In this document: positions 37,104 to 46,014 of the stretch, in pieces | Numbering within the stretch: position 1 is the stretch's first letter | Layout of the letters: each line of letters begins with the position of its first letter | Source: an uncultured Lachnospiraceae bacterium | GTDB lineage: Bacteria; Bacillota; Clostridia; Lachnospirales; Lachnospiraceae | Reading direction: 5' to 3' | NCBI GenBank assembly: GCA_910585345.1 | Contig: CAJUDS010000003.1 | Coordinates: 149,686-213,685 of the forward strand | DNA length: 64,000 bases | Program-made: the position numbers and the translations under genes | The notes under the pieces: generated by a model | Databases searched by the model: none | Told to the model about the DNA's origin: nothing | What the model saw: the letters and a program-made list of their open reading frames with translations, nothing else

Positions 37104-38849
37104 TTACTCCACATCCTGCAGCGCCGCATAGTCCTCTTCGCCTGTACGAATCTTCACTACTCTTGCTACACGATAGACAAATATCTTGCCGTCGCCGATA
37201 TGGCCCGTATACAACGCCTTCTTGGCGGCCTCCACTACATCCTGCACCGGAATCTTGCTGACTACCACTTCGATCTTTACTTTAGGCAGCAGCGTTGCGT
37301 CCATCTCCACGCCGCGGTACATCTCACCCGCGCCCTTTTGCACGCCGCAGCCCATGACCTGCGTCACCGTCATACCTGTCACGCCCAGTTCGTTCATCGC
37401 TTTCTTTAAAGAATCATAACGTTCCAGTTTGGCGATCACAACTACCTTATAAATTCCCGTGGAAGCCTCCACTGCCGTCACGACAGGGACTGCTGCGGCC
37501 TTCTGTACGTCCGAAGCCCTGTCATACACGTCCGTTCCCAGATCCGTATTTTCATTGACTTCCATAGTCATCGTATTCGAAATATCCATGATGCTGAATC
37601 CTGAGTAAGCGGACACAAGGCCATGCTCCTTGGAATCCAGCCCTACGATCTCTTCTTCCTCGCTGACACGCAGACCCACACATGCCCTAATCACCAGGAA
37701 TGCAATGGTAACCGTCACTGCCGTCCACGCCGCTACCGTGACAAACCCGAGCATCTGCAGGCCGAGCTGCCTGAAACCGCCGCCATAGAAAAGGCCTACA
37801 ATTGTGTCGTTTCCCGGCGCACTCGTCGTCGCAAATAATCCCACTGCAATCGTGCCCCAGATACCGTTCAGACAATGTACCGCAACAGCGCCCACCGGGT
37901 CATCCACCCTGCATTTATAATCAAGCACCCAAACGCCAAATACCACCAGCAATCCGGACACGGCGCCGATCACAACAGCCCCAAAGCAGTCCGTCACATC
38001 ACAGGGAGCGGTAATGGCCACCAAGCCCGCAAGAGACGCATTCAGGCACATCGAAACATCCGGCTTCCCATACTTTATCCACGTAAATATCATGCACACC
38101 ACCGTGGCAATGGCAGGCGCAACCGTAGTCGTCAATGTGATCGAAGCAAGCTGCGCCACGCTTGTGGCTGCCGCGCCATTAAATCCATACCAGCCAAGCC
38201 ACAGGATAAACACACCCAGACAGCCAAGCGGAAGGTTATGACCCGGAAAAGCGTTTACCTTCGTAATCTTTCCCTCTTTGTCTTTCACAAACTTGCCGAT
38301 ACGGGGCCCAAGAATGGCTGCACCGATCAGTGCGGAGATACCGCCGACCATATGTATGGCACAGGAGCCTGCAAAATCATGGAATCCTGCCTGGGATAAC
38401 CAGCCTCCGCCCCAGATCCAATGCGCCTCCACCGGATAAATCACCGCTGAAATGACCGCGGAGTAAATACAATACGATAAAAATTTTGTTCTCTCAGCCA
38501 TAGCGCCGGAAACAATCGTCGCCGTCGTGGCGCAAAATACCAGATTAAACACAAAATTAGACCAGTCAAATTCCGCATAATTGGTGAAAATATCAAATCC
38601 AGGCCTGCCGATCAGCCCCATAATATCCTCGCCAAGCAGTAAACCAAAACCAACCACAATAAATACGACTGTGCCAATACAAAAATCCATCAGGTTTTTC
38701 ATCAGGATATTGCCTGTATTCTTCGCTCTTGTAAAACCTGCCTCCACCATGGCAAATCCCGCCTGCATCCAGAATACCAATGCCGCCCCGATCAGAAACC
38801 AGACGCCGAACACTTCACCGCTTACGGCGCTCATCATCTCTTCTGTCAT
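37104..38849 (-). CDS. amt: Ammonium transporter fused to a P-II (GlnK-like) domain
   Basis: 581 residues. The Amt part has eleven hydrophobic segments, MQAGFAMVEAGFTRAKN near the N-terminus, GSCAIHMVGG and GWYGFNGAA. After a linker of about 60 residues, a complete P-II domain starts at YKVVVIAKLERYDSLKKAMNELGVTGMTV and has TGHIGDGKIFVYRVARVVKIRTGEEDYAAL. In the T-loop the uridylylated tyrosine is absent: the sequence is RGVEMDATLLPK where canonical GlnK has RGAEY. The fusion would block the channel directly when nitrogen is plentiful. I start at 38849, after GGAGGAGG; the frame continues to 39131 but that region holds a hairpin leader. Confidence 0.93.
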   Translation of the reverse strand: MTEEMMSAVSGEVFGVWFLIGAALVFWMQAGFAMVEAGFTRAKNTGNILMKNLMDFCIGTVVFIVVGFGLLLGEDIMGLIGRPGFDIFTNYAEFDWSNFVFNLVFCATTATIVSGAMAERTKFLSYCIYSAVISAVIYPVEAHWIWGGGWLSQAGFHDFAGSCAIHMVGGISALIGAAILGPRIGKFVKDKEGKITKVNAFPGHNLPLGCLGVFILWLGWYGFNGAAATSVAQLASITLTTTVAPAIATVVCMIFTWIKYGKPDVSMCLNASLAGLVAITAPCDVTDCFGAVVIGAVSGLLVVFGVWVLDYKCRVDDPVGAVAVHCLNGIWGTIAVGLFATTSAPGNDTIVGLFYGGGFRQLGLQMLGFVTVAAWTAVTVTIAFLVIRACVGLRVSEEEEIVGLDSKEHGLVSAYSGFSIMDISNTMTMEVNENTDLGTDVYDRASDVQKAAAVPVVTAVEASTGIYKVVVIAKLERYDSLKKAMNELGVTGMTVTQVMGCGVQKGAGEMYRGVEMDATLLPKVKIEVVVSKIPVQDVVEAAKKALYTGHIGDGKIFVYRVARVVKIRTGEEDYAALQDVE

Positions 38850-39045
38850 AATTTCCTCCTCCTGACGCACCTGCCGCGTCATCCAGATCGTCCGGGAAAC
38901 CCTCTTCCCAGACATATCCTCCTCATCATGATTTACCTCATCAACATCTGCACTCCGGAATGCAACGCTCTGTTTGTCATCGGGATGGGAAACTTTTTTC
39001 CCTGCCTGCCGCGCGGATTGGCGCCGCAAAGCTCTCATCCCGTGT

Positions 39046-39095
39046 ATAAAAGCAAAAGCGCCATGGATAACGATCCACAGCGCCTTTGCTTTTAT
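39046..39095 (-). promoter_or_regulatory. 23-bp perfect hairpin in the amt leader
   Basis: ATAAAAGC... folds back on itself over 23 consecutive pairs (three G-U wobbles on the minus strand) around a four-base loop, CGTT. It lies about 200 bases upstream of the amt start. It could be an attenuator, an RNase III site or a terminator of something upstream; the flanking T run is weak. Confidence 0.6.
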
Positions 39096-39224
39096 GAATG
39101 CCAGTTTATCATTTCCCGGTCCGGGTGTCAATTGTTGTTAGCAACAAATAATTTCCTTTATCCGTAAAAATTTTGTAAATTATTCTGAAATTTTCGATTC
39201 CGGCATCCATATCCGGTATCTGAC

Positions 39225-40298
39225 TTATCCCCTTAAAGCGGCGGCTTTCCGCAGCCCTTCGATCGCCGCCTGTCCCATCAGCGCCTGTCCCGCCCGGCCC
39301 GGATGGATATCCCCCGGTTTTCTGACATACGCCGCTATATTGTCAGCCGTCATGCCGCAGTGATACAGGTCGATCACCGCCAGCCCGTATTCTTCGGCAA
39401 TCCCGCGGATGGCGTCATTCATCTGTGTTACACAAAGCTCCAGCACAGGCCTGCTCTCCCCGCCAATGCCGTCGCCGATATACGGGTACGTAAACAGGAA
39501 AATTTCCGCCTGCGGGTAACGGCTCCTGATCCGCGCAATCATGCTCCGGTAATCCTGTTCCACCTGTTGGATCCGCCTGCCTGCAAACAGATCATTGACG
39601 CCAAGCAGCACGAAAATACAGTCCGGCTCCTGCACAGCGGTATGCAGTCTGGTGCACTGCTGCAGCCCGCTGTTACCGGCGCCTTCCGGCGCCTCCACAG
39701 ATACGCCCGTACTCCCAACCGCCCGGTCCGCCAATAGATTCATGCCAAACTCTTTCGCGGCAAGATACCACCATTTCGAGGCCACGTTCAACCCCTCCGT
39801 ATCACTCTGCAGACTTCCCGCCAGTTCCACGGAAGAGAGACTGTCGCCCAGAACGGACAGATACCATCCTGTATAAGCGGATACTGCAGGAACAGCATCG
39901 GGAATATTACTATGCAGCGCGTCTACCTCCCCGGCGCCAACCAGCATACCCACTTCCCTCACTCCCTCTGGCAAAGCAATGACATGTGTTCCGATTCCGA
40001 GCACACCCAGCGTCATCTGCTCTCCGTTCGCGCAGACCGCCCATATACTATGCCCCATGTCCGCCGTAAATGTCACCTCCACCGCCGTGAGAGGACACAT
40101 CTGCTCTTCCGCCTCAATCATATAATATACGATGTCATTTCCTTCCGCCGCCATCACATGGCCATACACAGATACCGGAAGAAAAGCGCCGGGAGAACCC
40201 GCACTTTTCCCATTTTCTTCCGCATGCACAGAAGAAACAGGCGCCAGCGCTAAAAACACCGCCAAAAGCAGCAGACAGAAACAGTTCCTTTTTTTCAT
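39225..40298 (-). CDS. Secreted SGNH/GDSL hydrolase
   Basis: 357 residues with a signal peptide (cleaved near SVHAEE) and a beta-rich N-terminal region of about 140 residues. The SGNH catalytic blocks follow: LGDSLSSVE (nucleophile Ser), GSTGVS (oxyanion Gly), LLGVNDLF (Asn) and DIHPGRAGQ (Asp/His). Such enzymes deacylate cell-wall polymers, glycans or lipids. The substrate is not identifiable. GGAGG is nine bases upstream of the ATG. Confidence 0.85.
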   Translation of the reverse strand: MKKRNCFCLLLLAVFLALAPVSSVHAEENGKSAGSPGAFLPVSVYGHVMAAEGNDIVYYMIEAEEQMCPLTAVEVTFTADMGHSIWAVCANGEQMTLGVLGIGTHVIALPEGVREVGMLVGAGEVDALHSNIPDAVPAVSAYTGWYLSVLGDSLSSVELAGSLQSDTEGLNVASKWWYLAAKEFGMNLLADRAVGSTGVSVEAPEGAGNSGLQQCTRLHTAVQEPDCIFVLLGVNDLFAGRRIQQVEQDYRSMIARIRSRYPQAEIFLFTYPYIGDGIGGESRPVLELCVTQMNDAIRGIAEEYGLAVIDLYHCGMTADNIAAYVRKPGDIHPGRAGQALMGQAAIEGLRKAAALRG

Positions 40299-40370
40299 TG
40301 TCTTTTACCTCCCGGTCCTTTTCCCGGACAATCCCACTTCGCAGGACTGCCCGCCTGCAATCGCAAAATC

Positions 40371-40397
40371 AGCCCCGCGTTCCCGGCGGGGCTGCTA
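40371..40397 (-). terminator. Candidate terminator downstream of the 40.4-kb gene
   Basis: AGCCCCGC-gttcccg-GCGGGGCT is an 8-bp GC stem, followed on the minus strand by a weak GATTTTG tail. It lies 30 bases after the stop at 40426 and upstream of the SGNH gene. Confidence 0.55.
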
Positions 40398-40425
40398 TGT
40401 ACTCTGTATTTTACTTTCTGTACTA

Positions 40426-40785
40426 TCATTTGTCAAATAATGTTTTACAGTAATGACGATACTGTGGCAGCTGATCCGCATAGGGCTGCAGCCGCTTTTC
40501 AATCTCAGCCTGCTCCGACGGATCCGCCTCATAGATATCATGCTCCTTCGCCGCTGCTTTCAGCACATCCCCCGCGACCTCTCCGAAAAGAATCCTGCAG
40601 AGCCTGCCTGCATCCGAAATCACCTGGCTCTCCACAATCTCAGACCTGTCCGCTCCTATCTGCAGCAGTACATACCCCATTTTTTCAGACCAGAGCCACT
40701 CAATATAAGGACTCGTTTTGATATAGTCCGCAAATACCTGGCAGACCTTCTCGATCTCCGCATTTTTCTCCGCTTTTTGAATCAT
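40426..40785 (-). CDS. Small hypothetical protein
   Basis: 119 residues from the ATG at 40785 (AGGAGGGA upstream). It has CQVFADYIKTSPYIEWLWSEKMGYVLLQIG and a helical C-terminal half. No signal peptide, membrane segment or known motif is visible; the frame extends to 40896 but without a ribosome site. Unrecognised. Confidence 0.65.
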   Translation of the reverse strand: MIQKAEKNAEIEKVCQVFADYIKTSPYIEWLWSEKMGYVLLQIGADRSEIVESQVISDAGRLCRILFGEVAGDVLKAAAKEHDIYEADPSEQAEIEKRLQPYADQLPQYRHYCKTLFDK

Positions 40786-40946
40786 GATTACTCCCTCCTG
40801 CTTGTGTTTGGTCAATAAAAACCGCCTTGCCGCTCCGGCACGCCGCACCCGCCGGATACGCAGTGCAGTCCGCTCCGGCGGCATTGTATCCGTCAATTTC
40901 TATTATACTATGCGTCCCGCAGGATGGGAGATGTAAATACTGGATA

Positions 40947-41687
40947 TTACACCCGGATGTCCATCGGTCTGTAACGCCTCAGCCACTCACGCAGCAGCGG
41001 ATCGTCCTCTGGGGCCGTCCGCCGTACCGTTACCTGATCCGCCCGCGCCTCCGGCACGCTTACCGGCTGTGTTTCTCTCTGCGGCTCCTGCGCTGCTTCC
41101 GCTCCCGCTGCGTCCATTTTTGCCATGGCCGCCTCCCGGTCTTCGCTCTTTTCCATTTCCTGCGCCATATCCGCCGCCTGCTGCGCTTCCTCCTCTAACA
41201 GCTCTTCCTGTACCTCTTCTATGATCTCCGACATTTCGTCCAGCGCTTCTTCCAGCATGCCGTCCTTTTCTTCCGTACCCGACGCTTCTTCTACGATCTC
41301 TTCCTTTCGTTCTTCCTCCGTCTTCGGTTCCAGTTTTTCCGTATACGCCGCGATTTTCTCTCCCAGCTCCTTTGCCTCTTCCAGCGCATGGAACATCTGC
41401 TCATTGTTGTATGCCGCTTTCGCCGCCGCTATTTCATCCTCATAGCTATGATACAGTTCCAATTTTCTGGCAATCTCCTCTACGCTGCCGCATTCCATAT
41501 CTTTCAGGCTCTGCTTCCGGTTCTCCCAGAAACTGATCTGGCTGTCTGCTTTCTGCCGCCGCTGTTCCTTTTCCTGCGCGCTTTTCAGTCCCCTGTTCTG
41601 TAATGGCGTCAGATTTCCGGCAAAAACAGATTTTGTATCTGCACGGTTACAGGACGCTGCGCTCCTGCCGATTAACGTTATATTCAT
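40947..41687 (-). CDS. Coiled-coil protein with N-terminal FAGNL motif, function unknown
   Basis: 246 residues from the ATG at 41687, which follows AGAGGAGG. The N-terminus TKSVFAGNLTPLQNRGLK aligns by eye with the FAGDL start of the 31.3-kb coiled-coil protein. It is followed by strongly charged helices (EEIVEEASGTEEKDGMLEE and EVQEELLEEEAQQAADMAQ). No signal peptide. Unrecognised; it probably belongs to the same family. Confidence 0.7.
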   Translation of the reverse strand: MNITLIGRSAASCNRADTKSVFAGNLTPLQNRGLKSAQEKEQRRQKADSQISFWENRKQSLKDMECGSVEEIARKLELYHSYEDEIAAAKAAYNNEQMFHALEEAKELGEKIAAYTEKLEPKTEEERKEEIVEEASGTEEKDGMLEEALDEMSEIIEEVQEELLEEEAQQAADMAQEMEKSEDREAAMAKMDAAGAEAAQEPQRETQPVSVPEARADQVTVRRTAPEDDPLLREWLRRYRPMDIRV

Positions 41688-41954
41688 AAAAACCTCCTCT
41701 TCCCCCAGTGTACTCACCTGCAAACGATATCCATCCTGTTATACAGGAAACGACTTTCGTCGTTTCCCTTTGCGCCGTCCGCATGCCGCCAACGCAGCGA
41801 AATTCTCTATGCAGACGTATGCATCCGTTATCGTAAACTGCAAATATTTTTGTCGTTCACTATCATTATCGGCTTAATTTTCCAAATAATAAGAACTCCA
41901 AAAGGAATCGTAGAGCCGGAAATTTTGCTCTCCGGATCCTGCCGCTACAGACTC

Positions 41955-41988
41955 AAAAAACCGGACGGATATCTTCCGCCCGGTTTTT
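41955..41988 (-). terminator. Terminator of copA
   Basis: AAACCGGaCGGA...TCCGcCCGGTTT forms a GC-rich stem with a one-base mismatch. It is followed on the minus strand by a T run (GGTTTTTTGAG), two bases after the copA stop. The remaining 270 bases to the gene at 41687 show nothing else. Confidence 0.85.
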
Positions 41989-41989
41989 C

Positions 41990-42193
41990 TCATGCCAGTA
42001 CCTTATAGCCCTGGTCTTCCACCGTCTTTCTCAAAACATCATCTGGTATTTCCCGGCTCATGGACACCACCGCCGTACCCGACTCATGACTGGCTGACGC
42101 CTCCGTCACGCCTTCCAGCGATTCCAGCGCCTGTTTTACCCTGCCCTCACAATGGGGACACATCATTCCCTCGATTTTTAACGTTTTCTGCAT
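41990..42193 (-). CDS. copZ: Nested CopZ-like copper chaperone (possible internal start)
   Basis: The last 67 residues of copA form a complete CopZ-like chaperone beginning [20 protein letters not shown]. Its ATG at 42193 is preceded by AAAAAAAGGAGGAACTTTTC, an ideal ribosome site inside the copA reading frame. It could be made alone as well as fused to CopA. The domain is certain; independent translation is inference. Confidence 0.5.
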   Translation of the reverse strand: MQKTLKIEGMMCPHCEGRVKQALESLEGVTEASASHESGTAVVSMSREIPDDVLRKTVEDQGYKVLA

Positions 42194-44584
42194 GAAAAGT
42201 TCCTCCTTTTTTTCTTTTCTCCCGGGTTTTCCTGTTTTCTCTTCTCCTGACCCGCGTACGGTTTCCTGGCTCCCGCCCCGGCTTTTGGCCGCCGCCTTTT
42301 TCTTTCCCTTGCTTTTCTTATCTTTTGACGCGTCATACACCCGCAGCAGATTTAACCGCAGCGCATTGGTCACTACGCAGAAGCTGGATAGACTCATGGC
42401 CGCCGCCCCGAACATCGGATTTAATTTCCAGCCAAAAAGCGGAATCCATACGCCTGCCGCCAATGGAATCCCAACTACATTATAAAAAAATGCCCAAAAC
42501 AGATTTTCATGGATATTCTTTAACGTAGCCCGGCTCAGACGGATTGCCGCAGGCACATCGCGGAGCCTGCTTTTCATCAGCACCACGTCCGCCGCATCAA
42601 TGGCAATATCGGTTCCCGCGCCAATCGCGATACCGATATCTGCCCTTGTGAGAGCGGGCGCATCATTGATACCGTCCCCTACCATCGCAGTTTTTCCCTG
42701 TTCCTGCAGGCTGCGGATCACTGCCTCCTTTCCTTCGGGAAGCACACCGGCAATCACTTCATCCACGCCGGCCTGTATCCCGATGGCTCTGGCCGTCCTC
42801 TCGTTATCCCCTGTCAGCATCACCACATGGATTCCCATATCCTGCAGTTCTCTGACCGCCTGTGGACTATCCTCTTTGATCACATCCGCTACCGCAATCA
42901 GGCCCAGCAGTTTATCATCTCTCGCAAAATATAACGGCGTCTTACCCTCTGCTGCCAACAGATCCGCCTTTGCCCGCATTTCTTCCGACACAGTTGTCAC
43001 CTTTTGGATAAACGTTCCATTGCCGCCTGACAATACCGCGCCGTGCAAAGATGCAGACAGCCCGTTGCCCGGAACCGCCCGGAAGTCAGACACCTCTTCT
43101 TCTGCAACGTTCTCCTCCTGTGCCTTCTGCAAAACAGCCTTTGCCAGCGGATGCTCGCTTTTTCTTTCCAGCGCATAGGCAGACTGCAGCAGCGCCGCTT
43201 CACTGATCCCCGGAGAAGGTAAGATATCTGTCACCTTTGGCTCTCCATTGGTAATCGTCCCTGTTTTATCCAGCGCCACGATCTCCACCTTGCCTGCTTC
43301 CTCCAGGGAAACTGCCGTCTTGAACAGGATACCGCTTTTCGCGCCCATACCGTTCCCTACCATAATCGCCACCGGCGTAGCCAGGCCCAGGGCGCACGGA
43401 CAACTGATCACCAGCACCGATATTCCTCTTGCCAGGGCAAAACCAAGACTTTCTCCCGCCAAAAGCCATGCGGCAACAGCCGTCAGCGCCAGGGCAATGA
43501 CAACCGGCACAAACACACCCGATACCTGATCCGCCACCTTGGCAATCGGCGCTTTGGTAGCCGCCGCATCACTCACCATCTGTATGATCTGCGAAAGCGT
43601 GGTATCTTCGCCCACACGGGTCGCCTCACACCGCAGAAAACCGGACTGATTTACCGTAGCTGCCGATACCATATCTCCGGTCTGTTTATCCACAGGGATA
43701 CTTTCTCCTGTCAATGCAGACTCATTGAGCGCACTGCTGCCCTCCACAATAACGCCGTCCACAGGTATGCTTTCACCCGGACGAACGACAAAAATGTCCC
43801 CTTTTTTTACCGCTTCGATAGGAACTTCTTTTTCCGTTCCATTGTCTATAATTACAGCCGTCTTCGGCGCCAGCTTCATCAGGCTTTTTAAAGCGTCCGT
43901 CGTTCTTCCCTTGGAACGCGCCTCCAGCATTTTCCCTACGGTGATCAGCGTCAGAATCATAGCCGCCGATTCAAAATAGAACTCATGCATATATGCCATC
44001 ACCGCGCCCGCATCGCCTCTCATCTGGGCATCCGTCATGACAAACAGCGCATACGTGCTGTAAAGAAAAGAAGCGCCCGCTCCCAGTGCCACCAGCGTAT
44101 CCATATTCGGCGCCCTGTGCAGCAGGCTCCTGAAACCGCTGATAAAAAACTTCTGGTTGATTACCATCACAACAACTGTCAGCAATAGTTGTAAAAGCCC
44201 CATTGCCACATGATTATCAGCCAGAAATGAGGGCGCCGGCCAGTTCCACATCATGCATCCCATAGAGAAATACATAAGAACAAGCAGAAACCCGATGGAG
44301 CAGACAAGCCTTTTTTTCAATTCCGGCGTCTCCCGGTCCTGCAACAGACCGTCTTCTTCCGTTCCTTTCCGCTGCCGCGCTCCGCCGCCTTTTTTGGCCG
44401 CTCCATAGCCCGCCTCTTCTACTGCGGCAATGACATCCTCCGCAGCCGCGCTGCCCTCCACCCCCATGGAATTGGTCAACAGGCTGACGGAGCAGGATGT
44501 AACCCCTTCCACCTTTGACACTGCCTTTTCCACACGGGCGCTGCAGGCCGCGCAGCTCATTCCCGTTACCGTATACTGTTCCAT
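41990..44584 (-). CDS. copA: Copper-exporting P1B-type ATPase CopA with C-terminal CopZ-like domain
   Basis: 864 residues. An N-terminal heavy-metal domain has [12 protein letters not shown]1B signatures follow: [11 protein letters not shown] (metal site in membrane), DKTGTIT (phosphorylated Asp), SEHPLAKAV (HP locus), MLTGDN and [10 protein letters not shown]. After the last membrane segment comes a charged linker of about 50 residues, then a second metal-binding domain ([19 protein letters not shown]), unusual at this end. An internal AAGGAGG lies just before that methionine. The start at 44584 follows GGAGG. It exports Cu(I) and sits 168 bases downstream of csoR. Confidence 0.93.
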   Translation of the reverse strand: MEQYTVTGMSCAACSARVEKAVSKVEGVTSCSVSLLTNSMGVEGSAAAEDVIAAVEEAGYGAAKKGGGARQRKGTEEDGLLQDRETPELKKRLVCSIGFLLVLMYFSMGCMMWNWPAPSFLADNHVAMGLLQLLLTVVVMVINQKFFISGFRSLLHRAPNMDTLVALGAGASFLYSTYALFVMTDAQMRGDAGAVMAYMHEFYFESAAMILTLITVGKMLEARSKGRTTDALKSLMKLAPKTAVIIDNGTEKEVPIEAVKKGDIFVVRPGESIPVDGVIVEGSSALNESALTGESIPVDKQTGDMVSAATVNQSGFLRCEATRVGEDTTLSQIIQMVSDAAATKAPIAKVADQVSGVFVPVVIALALTAVAAWLLAGESLGFALARGISVLVISCPCALGLATPVAIMVGNGMGAKSGILFKTAVSLEEAGKVEIVALDKTGTITNGEPKVTDILPSPGISEAALLQSAYALERKSEHPLAKAVLQKAQEENVAEEEVSDFRAVPGNGLSASLHGAVLSGGNGTFIQKVTTVSEEMRAKADLLAAEGKTPLYFARDDKLLGLIAVADVIKEDSPQAVRELQDMGIHVVMLTGDNERTARAIGIQAGVDEVIAGVLPEGKEAVIRSLQEQGKTAMVGDGINDAPALTRADIGIAIGAGTDIAIDAADVVLMKSRLRDVPAAIRLSRATLKNIHENLFWAFFYNVVGIPLAAGVWIPLFGWKLNPMFGAAAMSLSSFCVVTNALRLNLLRVYDASKDKKSKGKKKAAAKSRGGSQETVRGSGEEKTGKPGRKEKKEELFMQKTLKIEGMMCPHCEGRVKQALESLEGVTEASASHESGTAVVSMSREIPDDVLRKTVEDQGYKVLA

Positions 44585-44751
44585 CTCCGCCTCCTCAAAC
44601 TGCAGCATTTCCTTCTTTTCCGGTTCCCCTCCTGCATTACCGCAAAAATACGGCCGCAGGAGAAACCGGCATCATACCCAGTATTCCCACTTTTTCCGTC
44701 CTCTATCGTATCTCGTTTCTGCCTGAGCGCCAAAGCCCTCTGGCTCCCGAA

Positions 44752-45060
44752 TCACTTCATCAGTTTCTGCAGCGTCGTCACAAGCTCTTCCAGCGTCTCT
44801 TCTCTGCCCTCACGGATATCTCTCGCCACGCATGTACGGATATGACTGCCCAGCAGTTCTCTGTTGAATGCATTTAGCGCCGCGTTCACCGCCGCCACCT
44901 GTATGAGGATATCCGTACAGTAAGCGTCCTTTTCCACCATTCCCCTAATGCCCCTCACCTGTCCCTCAATCCGGCTCAGGCGGTTTAACAGACTCTTATA
45001 TTCCGTTTCCGGCCGTTCTTTCGTCTTCCGGCATACCTCTTCTGCTCTCTCTTCCTGCAT
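44752..45060 (-). CDS. csoR: Copper-sensing repressor CsoR
   Basis: 102 residues of the DUF156 fold, with LLNRLSRIEGQVRGIRGMVEKDAYCTDIL and GSHIRTCVARDI. The copper ligands C48, H73 and C77 are present. I start at 45060 (MQEERAEEV), after AAAGGGGC; longer frames lack a ribosome site. A palindromic C4/G-rich operator lies 27 bases upstream. CsoR represses until it binds Cu(I); the csoR-copA pair is a standard arrangement. Confidence 0.93.
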   Translation of the reverse strand: MQEERAEEVCRKTKERPETEYKSLLNRLSRIEGQVRGIRGMVEKDAYCTDILIQVAAVNAALNAFNRELLGSHIRTCVARDIREGREETLEELVTTLQKLMK

Positions 45061-45086
45061 ATCCCATGCCCCTTTCCAGATTATCA

Positions 45087-45104
45087 TATACCCCATGGGG
45101 GTAT
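45087..45104. promoter_or_regulatory. CsoR operator
   Basis: TATACCCCATGGGGGTAT is a near-perfect palindrome of the known CsoR type (TACCCC/GGGGTA) and sits immediately upstream of csoR. Confidence 0.88.
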
Positions 45105-45299
45105 TTGTCAATCCCTTTCCTGTTTCGCGCCCGGAAATTGGTTTCCGTATAGTCTGCGCTTCCCGCCTTCGTCGTACCATAAAGAAAACAGAGAAAGGAC
45201 ACCGTCTGGTTTTCCTCTCTCTGTTTCCTAAAATCAATTACAAATTGCATACATATTACTCATTTTATACGATCCGGTGAATCAGGCCGCCTGCTTTCC

Positions 45300-45881
45300 T
45301 CACCGCTTCTCATCCAGAAGCTGCTGCACAGCCTCCCAGTGGATCACAGGCATATTTTGTTTTCCGGACGCGGATGTCTTCTTCACCTTGATGCTGATCT
45401 TGATCAGATTCCATAAAAGCGAGGCCAGCGCAGCCGCCACAGTCAGTCCCGCCACCCCGTAAAAAAGGGCGATTCCCACCTCATCGAGATAGTAGCCGAG
45501 ATAGCATACGATACAACCAAGCGCACCAATTACCAGAAACGCAATCGGCGTATTGAAAACCTTCTTTTTCATGCCGCTCACACCCCAGGACTGCGGCTGT
45601 CCGCAATGCGGACATTTGTCATGGAAATCCGTGGAAATGATCTGTTTTTCCGATGCATCCTTGTGATACTCGCAAATACGCTTCACAAGATTCGCATGCG
45701 CTTTGTCCATCAGCTTCTTCTTGTCGATTTCCGAGAGCGTACTTGAATAGCTGTTATGTATCGCTTCCTCTCCTACAACGGTAGCAGTCTGCAGACCGCT
45801 CTCTTTTCCGCATTGTTCACACTGAAAAGAATACGGTACGTCCACGCGTTCCGTTCTTTTGTGCTTATAGTACGTTGACAT
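45300..45881 (-). CDS. Zinc-ribbon membrane protein, function unknown
   Basis: 193 residues. Two cysteine pairs (FQCEQCGKES and DKCPHCGQPQ) form a zinc ribbon before two hydrophobic segments (IAFLVIGALGCIVCYLG and GIALFYGVAGLTVAAALASLLW), then a basic cytoplasmic tail. GGAGGAG precedes the ATG. Not assignable to a named family. Confidence 0.7.
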   Translation of the reverse strand: MSTYYKHKRTERVDVPYSFQCEQCGKESGLQTATVVGEEAIHNSYSSTLSEIDKKKLMDKAHANLVKRICEYHKDASEKQIISTDFHDKCPHCGQPQSWGVSGMKKKVFNTPIAFLVIGALGCIVCYLGYYLDEVGIALFYGVAGLTVAAALASLLWNLIKISIKVKKTSASGKQNMPVIHWEAVQQLLDEKR

Positions 45882-46014
45882 TGTAACTCACTCCTCCTCA
45901 CCAATTGTACTATTTTCGTTTTATTATAGCAGATGCGTCCGTACTTTTAAAGAACAACTTCTCTGCCTGACATGGAAAACTACTTTCCGCGCCGCGCTGC
46001 CCTCTCTTTCCCAT

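Noticed and set aside
38850..39131. N-terminal extension of the ammonium transporter
   Set aside because: The frame stays open, but the extension crosses a 23-bp hairpin and has no ribosome site, and the internal ATG has GGAGGAGG.
44430..44877. Plus-strand frames across the copA-csoR gap
   Set aside because: They overlap the metal-binding domain of copA and the csoR end in antisense; no ribosome site or motif.
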